This document shows, one piece after another, positions 37,080-48,409 of a DNA stretch of 64,000 nt (position 1 is its first letter; every line of letters begins with the position of its first letter). The translations under genes were made by a program, and so were the position numbers. Source of the DNA: Pegea sp. RAD2-039 (taxonomy: Eukaryota > Chordata > Thaliacea > Salpida > Salpidae); assembly GCA_034620365.1 (NCBI GenBank), contig JAQGEQ010000255.1, positions 682,001 to 746,000 of the forward strand, given 5' to 3'. The notes beneath the pieces were generated by a model, which ran no database searches, was not told the origin of the DNA, and was given only the letters and a program-made list of their open reading frames with translations.

Positions 37080-37290
37080 TTACAATTAATGGGGAAGGTG
37101 CCTAAAACGAACTCCTCTTGCTAACACAAATTCTCATAAAAAACATCTATTAATTCAACAATGTAGAAATCAAAAGATGTAACACACATGGCATTTAAGT
37201 AGTCCTCAAACCATATAACAGTGAACAATTAAATAGAATTATAGTAATAATAAAAAAAGAAAATATTCACAGTTTAGAAAAGGCAAATTA
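37080..37290 (-). mobile_element. LINE 3' untranslated end, reverse orientation, left duplicate
   Basis: It matches the tail of the LINE at 24730-25575 in inverted orientation (GGTGCCTAAAACGAACTCC, then TTGCTAACACAAATTCTCAT). It is cut off at about 37290, where the 1.15-kb unit array begins. Confidence 0.75.
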
Positions 37291-38409
37291 AATTAACCAT
37301 GAAAAACTACCACGTGGGTTATTTTATTTAAAATGTTCTAAGACAGTTATAAGTTGCCATGATAGCTGCTGATTTCGAATTGGTTGAATTTTTTGTCGTT
37401 TCTGTGCAGCTCTTTAAAATCTGCTAACAAAATTTAACTGTTTAAATGGAGAAAATTTTCAATTTAATCTAAACATACTTGATAACAAGCCCAAGATGAG
37501 AAGATGTCAGAAAGCTTTAATGACACCAAACATTTTTTAAGCTGATAAAACAAAAACAACGCAGCAATTAATATTCATCTTATTCTTTTTGCTGGAGCTT
37601 TTTCAGATCTAGTAGGTGCTGCATGATCTTCTTACAGCTACACATTAGATTCTATATAAATTTGTTTTTTAGAAAGAAACAATTTCGAGTTTTTGGGAAA
37701 ATTTCTGATTAAGACGACATCCGAAATATTGATGGTGTCGAGTCTTCTGTAACTCGATGAACACATTAATTCTACAGTTTCAATTTATTTTCTTGTTTTC
37801 CAGAACGTGAATATAACATTTCAAACCTACACAAAGTTTCGTTAACTACTGATTGTAGGTCAATCAAAATCTTACCCATCAATTTCAATCATTTTTTTGA
37901 TCTGTTGCCTAAATTCCACCAAATACTCGTCGTCTTCTAGTTGCTGTAGTCGGCCAGTCGCCAGATAGGAGAAAACCTAATTTTAAAAGAATTATACAGA
38001 ACTATATGTCATGTAAATAGCAATGTATTACAAATCTACCTATTTCAACAGGAAAACTTCGAGTACTATTAGTTTAATAGCAATTTAGGGCGATGATATT
38101 GAAGAAATGGAATTTTCGCTGTATTTTATCAACTATAGACTACCTGAAACAAAATGAATTGGAATTAAACTGATATCTGAAACATAAATTTTTGATTGAA
38201 TTAAAAAATAACATCTTAACATTTTATCGGTTTTCAAAAATGGTAACCGATGTTTCTGTTTCAGATTACACAGTTCAAGCTAGTTGACATCTGATTACTC
38301 GAATCATAAAGTGGTAATCTAGTCCTACAATCATCTGAGAACTTTTCATGTCAATCATTTAACAACTGAATTCAGATTTGATGTATTTACTAGTAAAACT
38401 TTAGCAAAA

Positions 38410-38570
38410 AATAAACTAACATTACTTCTGAACATCACCACGTCGTAGACGGAGGAGGAACTGCTTGGCAAGTATTCAAAGTGTTCTAAGAAAGTTAGAA
38501 GTTGCCATGATAGCTGCTGATTTTGAATTGGTCGCATTTTTTGACGTTTTTGTGAAGCTCTTTTTAATCT
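38410..38570 (-). pseudogene. Exon-like piece B in the 1.15-kb unit (unknown protein)
   Basis: On the minus strand, after a TTAG acceptor, the frame reads RLKRASQKRQKMRPIQNQQL, then SWQLLTFLEHFEYLPSSSSS and VYDVVMFR. It keeps this frame in the inverted copy at about 41250-41330. The copy at about 39570-39720 has a 1-bp deletion in the serine run, and the copy at about 37335-37430 has a stop and is truncated. I recognise no family. It is either a fragment of a captured host gene or of a transposon ORF. Confidence 0.4.
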
Positions 38571-39018
38571 GCTAACAAAATTTAACTGTTTAAATGGAAA
38601 AAATTTTCAATTCAATCTCAAACATACTTGATAACAAGCCCAAGATGAGAAGATTTCAGAAAGCTTTAATGACACCAAACATTTTTTAAGTTGATAAACA
38701 CAAAAACAACGCAGCAATTAATATTCATCTTATTTTTTTTGTTGGAGCTTTTTCAGATCTAGTAGGTGCTGCATGATCTTCTTACAGCTAAAGATTAGAT
38801 TCTATATAAATTTGTTTTTTAGAAAGAAACAATTTCGAGATTTTGGGAACATTTATGATTAAGACGACATCCGAAATATTGATGGTGTCGAGTCTTCTAT
38901 AACTTGATGAACACATCAATTGTTGAGTGTCCCTTTATTTTCTTCTTTTCCAGAAGGTGAATATAACATTTCAAACCTACACCAAGTTTCTTTAGCTACT
39001 GATTGTAGATTAATCAAA

Positions 39019-39140
39019 ATCTTACCTATCAATTTCAATCATTTTTTTGATCTGTTGCTTAAATTCCACCAAATACTCGTCGTCTTCTAGTGGCTGTAGT
39101 CGGTCAGTCGCCAGGTAGGAGAAAACCTAATTTTAAAAGA
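39019..39140 (-). pseudogene. Exon-like piece A in the 1.15-kb unit (unknown protein)
   Basis: On the minus strand the piece AG|GTTTTCTCC ... GATAG|GTAAGA reads VFSYLATDRLQPLEDDEYLV, then EFKQQIKKMIEIDR. Related versions occur near 37880-37980, in inverted orientation at 41770-41880 and at 50672-50745 (LEDDEWMIEISQQINKMFEV). Changes between copies are mostly conservative and the splice-like edges are kept in most. The family is unrecognised. Confidence 0.4.
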
Positions 39141-39830
39141 AATATAAAGATTTAGATGTCATGTAAATAGCAATGTATTACAAATCTACCTATTTCAACA
39201 GGAAAACTTCGGATACTATTAGTTTAATAGCAATTTAGGGCGATGATATTGAAGAAATGAACTTTTCGCTGTATTTTATCAACTATAGACTACCTGAAAC
39301 AAAATGAGTTGGAATTAAACTGATATCTGAAACATAAATTTTGATTGAATTAAAAATAACATCTTAACATTTTATCGGTTCATAAAAAAAGTAACCGATA
39401 TTTCTGTCTCGGATTACACAATTCAAGCTAATTGACATCTGATTACTCGAATCATAAAGTGGTAATCTAGTCTTACAATCTTCTGAGGACTTTTCATGCC
39501 AATCATTTAACAACTGAATTCAGATTTGATGTATTTACTAGTAAAACTTGAACAAAAAATAAACTAACATCACTTCTGAACATCACCACGTCGTAGACGG
39601 AGGAGGACTGCTTGGCAAGTATTCAAAGTGTTCTAAGACAGTTAGAAGTTGCCATGATAGCTGCTGATTTTGAATTGGTCGCATTTTTTGACGTTTTTGT
39701 GAAGCTCTTTTTAATCTGCTAACAAAATATAGCTGTTTAAATGGAGAAAATTTTCAATTTAATCTAAACATACTTGATTACAAGCCCAAGATGAGATGAT
39801 GTCAGAAAGCTTTATGACATCACACATTTT

Positions 39831-41245
39831 TAAAGTTGAAAAACAGAGCAAGGATATACCGGTCAATAATCATCTTTTTCTTTTTCTTGGAGCTGTTGAG
39901 ACTTTTCAGATCGAATAAATGCTTCATGGAATGAAAAAGAAAAAGCTTTTCGGGTCTTTGTTTTTATCCTTCATCTTTTTGCAGAATAGATAGCGCCATT
40001 CCGAGTGATCCACTGCGACCTCCTCCCAGCTGCTTGTATTTATGTTAACTAACTTCAAATTACACTTCCAAGTAAGCATCATATGCAATGAATAAAATAA
40101 GTATGCATCAATATCTGGTAATTAAATTAATTAGACTACGTTTTGCAAAAACATTTTGTTAAACCATCACTGAAATCGTATACTTCAATAGAAATAATCA
40201 CTTCTGGAAACCATTTAGTTGGTTATCTCAGAAGAAAGCTGCAAATTATCACCAGCATCTTTAACTATTTTTGTGAGTTTAATCAACTGATATCAACGAG
40301 ATTATTTGAAAAAGAGCAAGTAATCACAAATGCCGCTGATTATTTATTAAAAGTTTATCTCACAAAAAATCAACAAAATTAAACAAATTTAAAAAAAAAC
40401 TGAGTTGAACTGATCTTCAAAAGAACTTTGCAACCGTTAAACAATATGAAACAACTTTGCAATTATATAAAGTGCTTATAAAAGTTTCTTTAATTAACAA
40501 ATAGTTTATCATATTTATTTTCAAGAACTTTTTCAAAAATGTATAACTTAATTACTTTAAATGTCAGCTTATTGTCAGGATTGAGGAAAGCACCAGATCA
40601 AAAAAGCCATTTTTTCTTTTATACAGTTTAATGAGACCTCTGTATAATTCACTAATTAAATTAATCATGAAAAACTACTGAGTAACTAATTTTATTCTAG
40701 GACAAGACCATTAGGATATCAATAAATAAATCCAGCAGAAAAATATTCTAGTAATATTTAAAAGTCTTAATTTGCTTATTTTCATAGAAAATCTTCATAT
40801 CAAAGTTAGGATAAAATGATAATAACTGCAAGCACTCTAATCTAGAGCTTTGATATATTTTTCAGTCAGGTAGAATGTGAAAAACAACTGGTTTCAATTA
40901 AAATAAATATTTAATCAAAAACAAAATCTTTTATTAGAGATTTTAATTCTAGTTGTGACTTTCAATGCAAAATGCTATATAATTGTAAGAACATATTTCA
41001 TAAATTTAAGTGTCTAACTGTGTGGTACTATCAGAATAAATAGTAATTTTAGTATATATTATGATATAACAAGATCAAATTCCATCTAGATATATATTAT
41101 TGCTAGTTAAAAAGACAGGTTGTATATTATAAAATATAATTTTTAAAATAAGTATTTTTAAAGTAAGTTTTCTTTAATAAAAAATTAGTTGGTTTATAAT
41201 AAAACCAACAATTTTCTGATTAAATACTAATTAATAATCTCAGGT
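39831..41245. repeat. Left arm of a long inverted repeat
   Basis: This 1.4-kb stretch is found again in reverse orientation at 49290-50600, plus its last 90 bases at 48410-48500. Shared phrases include AATCATGAAAAACTACTGAG and CAAATTCCATCTAGATATAT. The arms lie about 8 kb apart and enclose the right FGF duplicate and a LINE. A short frame at 40143-40382 lacks an ATG and is not kept as a gene. Confidence 0.85.
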
Positions 41246-41246
41246 T

Positions 41247-42240
41247 TTAACTTCTAACTGTCTTAGAACACTTTGAATACTTGCCAAGCAGTTCCTCCTA
41301 CGTCTACGACGTGGTGATTTTCAGAAGTGATGTAAGTTTATTTTTTGCTAAAGTTTTACTAGTAAATACATCAAATCTGAAGTCAATTGTTAAATTATTG
41401 ACAAAAAAGGTCTTCAGAAGATTGTATGACTAGATTATCACTTTATGATTCGAGTAATCAGATGTCAATTAGCTTGAATTGTGTAATCTGAAACAGAATC
41501 ATCGGTTACCATTTTTATAAATCAATATAATGTTAAGATGTTATTTTTTAATTCAATCAAAAATTTATGTTTCAGATATCAGTTTAATTCCAATTCTTTC
41601 TGTTTCAGGTAGTCCATAGTGGATGAAATTCAGCCAAAACTTCATTTCTTTAATATCATCGCCCTAAATTGCTATTAAACTAATAGTATCCGAAGTTTTC
41701 GTGTTGAAATAAGTAGATTTGTAATACATTGCTATTTACTTGAAATCTTACTCTGTATACTTCTTTAAAAAATAAGTTTTCTCTTATCTGGCGACTGACC
41801 GACTACAGCCACTAGAAGACAACGAATGGATAATGGAATTTAGGCAACCGATCAAAAAACTGCTTGAAATTGATAAATAAGAATTTGATTGACCCACAAT
41901 CAGTAGTTAATGAAACTTTTATGTTGGTTTGAATTGATAAATTCACCTGGAAAACAAAAAAAAAAAAATGGACACTGATTGATGTGTTCAGTACAGAAGA
42001 CTCGTCGCCATCAATATTTCGGATGTCGTCTTAATCACAAATAATTTTAGTGAACATCGAAACTGTTTTCTTTTTAAAAAACAAATTTTTTTAGTATCAA
42101 ATGTGAAGTTGTAAGAAGCACATGTTGAATTTAACTGATATGAAAAGTATCCAAACCTCCAAGATTAAAAAGAAGATGAATATTGATCGCTGCGTTAATT
42201 ATGTGTTTTTCTATTTTAAAAATGTACGATGTCAAATATA
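41247..42240. repeat. Inverted copy of the 1.15-kb unit
   Basis: It begins with the reverse complement of the unit start (AACTTCTAACTGTCTTAGAA) and follows the unit through both exon-like pieces, here on the plus strand. It is more diverged than the tandem units are from each other. It ends close to the start of the right FGF duplicate. Confidence 0.85.
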
Positions 42241-42956
42241 TCAAAATATAATCCGTTAGCTGGTGATCACTGTGTACATATTTAATACATAACTCAGTTA
42301 TCACACATTTTCTTCTTACCTGAAAAACTAATATCTCTTTTATTTTCTAAAACTTTTCTATTCTTTAAAATAAATATATTAAACATAAATATTTACAGAT
42401 AAGGTATAATATAACTTTATCATTTTAAATTGTTAATACATTGAAATACGCTTTCTTAAGATAATTCCAAAACATAAAATGCGATTTTGAAAACTTTGCA
42501 ATTAATACTTAAAAATGACTTATAAATTAATTTAAAGTTAGGCAAACAATCTATAAGTTTGTTAATTTTGTAAAACTACCATAGCCAATCAAGAAAACTT
42601 CTACAATTACAAAAATGTATTGTTAAAGAAACCTTTTTATAGGTAAGTTCAACGAATGTAACATTATAAAAAGCGATTTTTATATAACAAAAGTTTATCT
42701 TAAGCATTATAAATTACTAATCTAATAATTCACCTGCGTCTTACATCATTAGAACAATATCTGAATATATGTGAAAAATGTCTTAAAATTTGTATTTTTT
42801 ACAAATAATAAATCAAAATACTTTATAAACAGTTAAATCATATTTAATTTAGCTAGTTGTTTTAAGTATAATAACTTAATATACGATAACTTTATAAAGC
42901 TATTTTAATCGTTTTATAAAGTAGTAGCAGGATAAAAGCAATTTCGTTCGAGAAAA

Positions 42957-43055
42957 ATGTATTATTTAAATGTTTGTTCATTTTTTCCTCTTTTATTTTC
43001 AATAACTTCAGCTGCTAAGTCATCTGGAGTAGTTTCATTACCAGAGACGTCATAA
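42957..43055 (+). CDS. Short signal-peptide-like ORF, right duplicate
   Basis: Twin of 32255-32353 with the same 32-codon length and the same stop (GACGTCATAA). The TATA-like upstream block is also kept. Function unknown; it may be a relic. Confidence 0.3.
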   Translation: MYYLNVCSFFPLLFSITSAAKSSGVVSLPETS

Positions 43056-43089
43056 TCAGTAGTTTCATCATCAGTTAATTTTAGAGCCT

Positions 43090-43245
43090 TGTAGGCAGTT
43101 TGTCACTTAACTCAGTGTCGTTCTGGTAGCTCCTGCGATGCCAACCAAGAGTAATCACACCAGCTTGTCTGTTCCGCTGCATAATTTGTTAGTGAAAAGT
43201 CGAGTCTGGCTGCTAAAAGTACCAACAAAGTTTCCATAATTTCTC
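43090..43245. mobile_element. SINE-related fragment, right duplicate
   Basis: Twin of 32385-32530, with a few extra substitutions (CCAACCAAGAGTAATCACAC). Confidence 0.45.
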
Positions 43246-44825
43246 TCCTGACTTACAAGCAATTCTTAGCTGAAGTAAGTCACTATTATTATCAACGTTG
43301 CTTTTGTAATTTGTTCAAAACTTAAAAAAAACATGATGTATTTCAAAACATGATTGACCAATATTGGTGTTCCTTTTTCTAGAAACTTGTATGCAGGTTT
43401 CTTGTTTTAATTGCTGGTTTACAATTGTTAAAGAATGATTGGTAGATTTTACTAAATCTTAAGGATTATCTAAATTTGTTTATTTATCTAAAAAAATCTA
43501 AGAGTTGAAGTTGTAAAGTTGAAGACAATGAAAAACTACAAAAAGTCAAAATTTTGGTATAACCAGATAATTTTTTGCTGATAAGCTGATGGTGCTGGAT
43601 ATATTTAGTTAAGCTTTTGTTTAGAACGACTAATCAAATTGTCTCAAAAGTAAATGAAACAATCAGAAAATATGTTTTATTGTTAGAGTTCCTTTGTTTA
43701 CCTAAATACTAATTTAAAAAATTTGTACAAAACGAATGCAAAAACAGATTGTTAGACCAATTAAAACTTTAAAGTAAACTTTAAAAACATAATATGAAGT
43801 CATTGCAAAAATTAAAACAATTTTAAAAGAATGTTTCAAAAGATTATGAAAATATTCTCTACCTGAAGATATTCTTAATAACTAATCTAATAATTGCCTT
43901 TTGCATCATTAGAACAATAACTTTAACAAATCTTCATCTTTAAATTAATTTGATCAAAAGACGTTTTCGTAAAGTTTTCATCTAAAAACAAAATTTTTCT
44001 CGAAAATCCTCTTTAAAATGTTCTAGAAGTTTCTTACACCACCATGATAGTTTCCTTTTTTGTTGTTTTTAATACAAATAAGTTTGTCTTCATTTAATTT
44101 ATTTAATTTTAATTAAAGTCAACCAATTTTTTTGTAGAAAAATGCTATAAGGAAGTATTGCTTTCTTAAATCATCTTTCTTACGATGATATTTTATCATT
44201 GTTTACAATTTGATCATGTAAAATAACCAATAAACATTTTGCAGATTCTTGAAACGAAATTACTTTCATTTTACTAATTTTACGGATATTTTTGTTATAC
44301 ATATATAGCTTCTTCGAACCATTCTATACATATTGAGTTTAGTCACTACCTTATGACTTTAACAGCGATAAATTGCTACAAACAAGTAAAAAATAAAATT
44401 ACTCATTAAAAAAAGTAAAAAAGATTTTAAGAGTTATGTTGCTATTTTGAAAAAAAAACAAAGTATCAAAAATTAAAACGAAACTAATGAATCTTTGTAC
44501 TGAGTTGTTGGTCTAATCTATTTTGTGTATTTTATTTACTGGTAATACACTTGCTTAAAAATGAGGAAAAGGTTGAATGTAAAAATTACAAATCAATTAC
44601 AAATCAATAATGTTCTTATATTCAACATTGCTTGTTACAGCAATAAAGTTCAAAATCAATGATGTCATCTACTAGCTCATTTAAGCTTCGAAAAAAAGAA
44701 ATGTGGCAACATGTTATGTTGAAGTGTTTGATTGATAATGCATAATAACGATATAAGTTGCTTATAATTTCTACTACAATTGTGACATTATCAATCTATT
44801 TTGTAGAAAATTATTTGATTTCATA

Positions 44826-45921
44826 ATGACGTCAATTTTAGCTAAACGATATTTTTTTCTTTATTTTATTCTGAATTTGATCACCTGGGTTGCTTTGTCA
44901 TTATCAGTGACGTCATCATCAGTTGAATCATGGAAAAGCCAGCCAGATGCTGGTTTGATCAATAACCTTAATGATAACTTTGACTCTCAAAATAGATCTC
45001 AGCCTGAAGAGAATGAAAGATTAGCTAGGACCAAGCGGTACTCAAGTCGTCGAATTTCTAAAAAATGGGTTTTCAACAGCAGACAAGATTTCCCTACCAT
45101 AAACTTACGGGCAAGTGTTTAACTATTACAGAAAGAGGACTTGTTACCCTTAAAGAAGGAAAACAACATAAATGTAAATGTTACTGACATCACGACTGCA
45201 TTTAATGACTTTTGCACGCAGCTCAGTTGCTGTTTTTTACTAGAATCCCAAGGACTAAGGCAGAAATGTCCTTAGTTAATCCTCAAACTGTTTTACGGAT
45301 CTATTCACCAGTCTCAAAATTGTTTCTTGCGCTACGGAAACACGGGAAAGTATACCGCACAGTAAGCAATTGATGACGTCATTAGAATTAAATTTTTGTG
45401 ACTTCATTATTCACAGCCTAATCCTAAAGACAAGAATACTAAATTTACCCACGAATATTTTCCCGCATCTCATGATTCTTACCGAAGCTTCCAACACGGC
45501 AATTATCTCGCCTTAACAACGTTAGGAGTCAGACCAGGACATCCAGTCTATAGTGACAAGAGAAAATCAACTGTGTTTTTAGTATTGTCATCGCCTAGTA
45601 ATGTCTCATCTGGAAATCAGAATCTATCACTTTTTCCGTCACTTCGTGGCCCAGACTATGAACGCTGTAACATTCTTAAAGGTAAGTGATGTTAATGTCA
45701 GTACACGCAGTAGCAAATGATAGATTAATCAATATGTATCTTTAAAATAGAATGTCATTCGTTTTGTAATGAAATCACTGATGACATTTTAAGAAATTAC
45801 TAACTGATTTATCACGCCAACAGGTCCACGGTTAGAGCGATGTAGAAAGGCAGCATTAAGAGCCCAAAATCCGAAAACACATCGTCATCATCGTAAACAT
45901 CATTCTCACAGAAACCTTTAA
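44826..45921 (+). pseudogene. Frameshifted FGF copy
   Basis: Exons correspond one to one with the intact gene: 44826-45173, 45222-45361, 45417-45681 and 45824-45921. Exons 2-4 have the same lengths (140, 265, 98), but exon 1 is 348 bases against 349. The missing base lies near 45058-45066, just after RTKRYSS. It shifts the frame to a stop at 45120-45122, before the beta-trefoil core. The truncated product would be a 98-residue secreted peptide. Exons 2-4 remain open in the original frame and all splice sites are kept, so the loss is recent or is an assembly error. A patch in exon 3 (about 45540-45645) is far more diverged from the left copy than the rest. Confidence 0.8.
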
Positions 45922-47159
45922 CCAAATACATCTACTTAGGTGTGACGTCATGGTATACTTTTAAGAAGTAGATACTACCAAATACTAGTTGCTAAAATAT
46001 TACATCACGTTGTCACCTTTTCTTGCTGACGCCATATTTTATCTGATGTACTTCTTCAATTTTTGCTTTAAAATATCTTCTATTACAACCAAGTCAATGC
46101 TGATTTTGATTTCAGTAATGTAAACATATCAGTATACTATTTAATATCGTAATCATCATGTATAACCACTTTCCAAAAATAAATGGATCTATTTTCGAAA
46201 AATCGATTCTGCGTTTATATCGAAGAAAAAGTTATTCTACTATAGTCACTGACTTGTTGAGCAATCCATAAGAAGCTTACATTATATTTGTTTTGTCGTC
46301 ATTTTATTAATTAGATGTAGAAATTACTGACGGAAAGTTGAGATCTAATCTTTTTTTACTCTTTTTATAATTTTATTTTTACTTAAACATAAAATTATAA
46401 AACTTAAAAGGTTATTTTTAACAATTTATGATAAATGCTTAAACTTATACATTAATTTAAAGATAGGAATAACAAAGTTTTAGTTTGTTAATTTTGTAAA
46501 CCTACTAGCCAAGCAGCTATAGTAAAAAATGGTTTTGTTGTAAGTACCTTTTCTTAGGTAAACAAAACGACTGTAACATTATAAAAATTTATTTTAATCT
46601 AACTATTATTTATTTTAAACTTTCTGTGGCGTAAATGCAATATATGTAATCATTTGTATTCATGAAAAAAAAATTTTTTAAAAACGCTATAAAACTAAGT
46701 ATTATTGGCATAACAAAACTGAAAGTCAATTTTATATAAATATTCAACGTAAGGTAAGGCAAAAATTTGTCAAAATCTCCTAAAATTTTGTTCAAAAATA
46801 GTTGAAAATAAACATCTTGAATTACAGTTTGTTTTTCACCTGGAAAAGTAGCATAAGAAAGTTGGAATTCTAAATATGTTTACTTTGAAATGAAAATTAT
46901 CTAACACTAAATTGCTACTTCTAAATAATTAATTTTAGTTGAAACAAAAACTACTTTAAAAGTTTTTTTACAGCAAGAATTTGAATTTAAAAGTTTAAGA
47001 AGCGGAACCCAAAACAAAATGTTTTTTGTTTATGTTTGTCAAAATCGGCATAAAAACTGTATAATCATTAATTGCATAAAAACATAAGAGCTAATTTTTA
47101 CAAGAAAGTAACATCTTATGTCTTGAAGCTGTTTGATAAGTTGTTTATTCATTTATTTA
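45922..47159. other. Downstream flank of the FGF pseudogene
   Basis: No gene was seen; this part of the duplication contains the conserved AATAAA after the FGF stop. Confidence 0.4.
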
Positions 47160-48400
47160 CCTATTCCATTTAATGCTAGGGAGGGTGCCTGAAAAGAGCA
47201 CCTCTCGCTAACACAAATTCTCATAAATAACATCTTTTAATTCAACAATATAGAAAGTAAAAGATGTAACAAAGATGGCTTTTCGGTGGTCGTCAAAGCA
47301 TATAACAGGGAACAATTACATAAAATTATAGTAATAAAAAAATAAAGAAAATATTCACACTTTAGAAAAGTCATTGTTTACAATGTTATAACAATTGAAC
47401 ATCTGCTTAAACAACGTAAGTGATTATGAAATGACAATGCCTGACGGCAGCTGGTTCCATATTAGTAATTGTGCGGTAAGAGAAAAAATTCGCTATGATC
47501 AATGTACCAGGTGATATGGGCTTATTAAGATGTAATGTGTGTTGTCTGAATTGATATAACTTGAGAGAGGACCAATGGAAAAGAAATTATCAAACTAAAG
47601 GCAAAATTAAATTGTGGATAATTATAAAAATAAGAATTAAGTTGCATTTAATCATTCGAATTTCCAAAGTATCTAAATTGAAGAAACTGAGACGGTGTTT
47701 ATAACTATCATATTTAATATTAAGTTTTCCTTATAACTATCTCGTAATTGTTGCCTGAATAGACTCGATTTTTTTGATATTATTAACTTGATAAGGCACT
47801 AACGTTGTATCGAAGAATTGAACCTACAGATAATTTGAAAAGATTGATAAAAAAGCATGGATCCTTCGAACTAAAGGTCTTTATAATATGCCAGACAAGG
47901 TTGATTGATTTTGTAGTCATTTTAGAAATGTAATTGTGCTATTTTAAGTCAGATGATACAGTAATGCCAAGATCTAATACCGAAGATACTTGTTGAATGA
48001 TGATAATAATGATGAATAATAAGTGATGGAGTATTGGTTCAAGGAATTTGCAGATGGTTTACGAGAAAAAGTTATAAATTCAGGCTGGATTCTGAGCTGC
48101 CAATTCGTAGATCAGTTTTCTACACTGTGCAGTTTAAAGTTTGAAACATTACAAGACAATAGTTTGATATCATCTGCATACACAAACAGACTGTCATCAT
48201 CTACTGCTACTAGTCTTCTGATGAGGCCTTCAATGAAATTTAAAAAGAGAAGGGGGCTAAGAATGGAACCCGAAGGAACATCACAGGTGATTTGACCAGG
48301 AGTAGATAACGATCTTTGTACACGAGTTTGTTGGGTTTTACCTGAGAAGTAAGCTTCAATCGACTGTAAGATAAAGCTGATGAGTTTTAAGTTTTTAATA
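47160..48400 (-). mobile_element. LINE fragment with reverse transcriptase YADD motif, reverse orientation
   Basis: On the minus strand the frame near 48295-48160 reads DVPSGSILSPLLFLNFIEGL, then DDSLFVYADDIKLLSCN. This is the palm region of a non-LTR reverse transcriptase; the YADD codons are at 48180-48169. Further along, broken by stops and frameshifts, come the thumb and C-terminal pieces and the 3' untranslated end shared with 24730-25575. It is the longest LINE fragment here but is clearly inactive. It is bounded at about 48400 by the inverted-repeat arm. Confidence 0.85.
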
Positions 48401-48409
48401 CAGTAATGA

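Larger units (their letters stand above)
32064..37290. repeat. Segmental duplication, left copy (contains intact FGF gene)
   Basis: From about 32064 the sequence matches the stretch starting at about 42766 in the same orientation. The match continues, with small indels, through the FGF gene to the reversed LINE tail that ends both copies (37080-37290 and 47160-47375). The centre-to-centre offset is about 10.7 kb. Local similarity is very high around the FGF exons and lower toward the ends. The left copy has about 150 bases (33780-33930) missing from the right; the right has about 150 bases (43430-43590) missing from the left. Confidence 0.9.
37335..39830. repeat. Tandem array of about 2.2 units of 1.15 kb
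   Basis: The sequence GTTCTAAGACAGTTATAAGT starts at 37335 and recurs at 38483 and 39630, a period of 1147-1148 bases. Units are about 90 percent or more alike by eye. The third is cut at about 39830. Each full unit contains, on the minus strand, two exon-like open pieces with splice-like edges (see 38410-38570 and 39019-39140). The first unit abuts the truncated LINE tail. Confidence 0.9.
42766..47375. repeat. Segmental duplication, right copy (contains broken FGF gene)
   Basis: This is the direct repeat of 32064-37290. It includes the short signal-peptide ORF, the SINE-related fragment, the FGF upstream region, all four FGF exons and the reversed LINE end. In this copy the LINE continues to about 48400, so the duplication boundary inside the LINE was probably set before the left LINE was truncated. 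Confidence 0.9.

Noticed and set aside
40143-40382. 79-codon frame in the long inverted-repeat arm
   Set aside because: It starts at TTG, not ATG, has no splice context, and appears interrupted in the inverted partner near 50150-50290.
48023-48295. Plus-strand 90-codon frame
   Set aside because: It is the antisense of the LINE reverse transcriptase palm (YADD on the minus strand).
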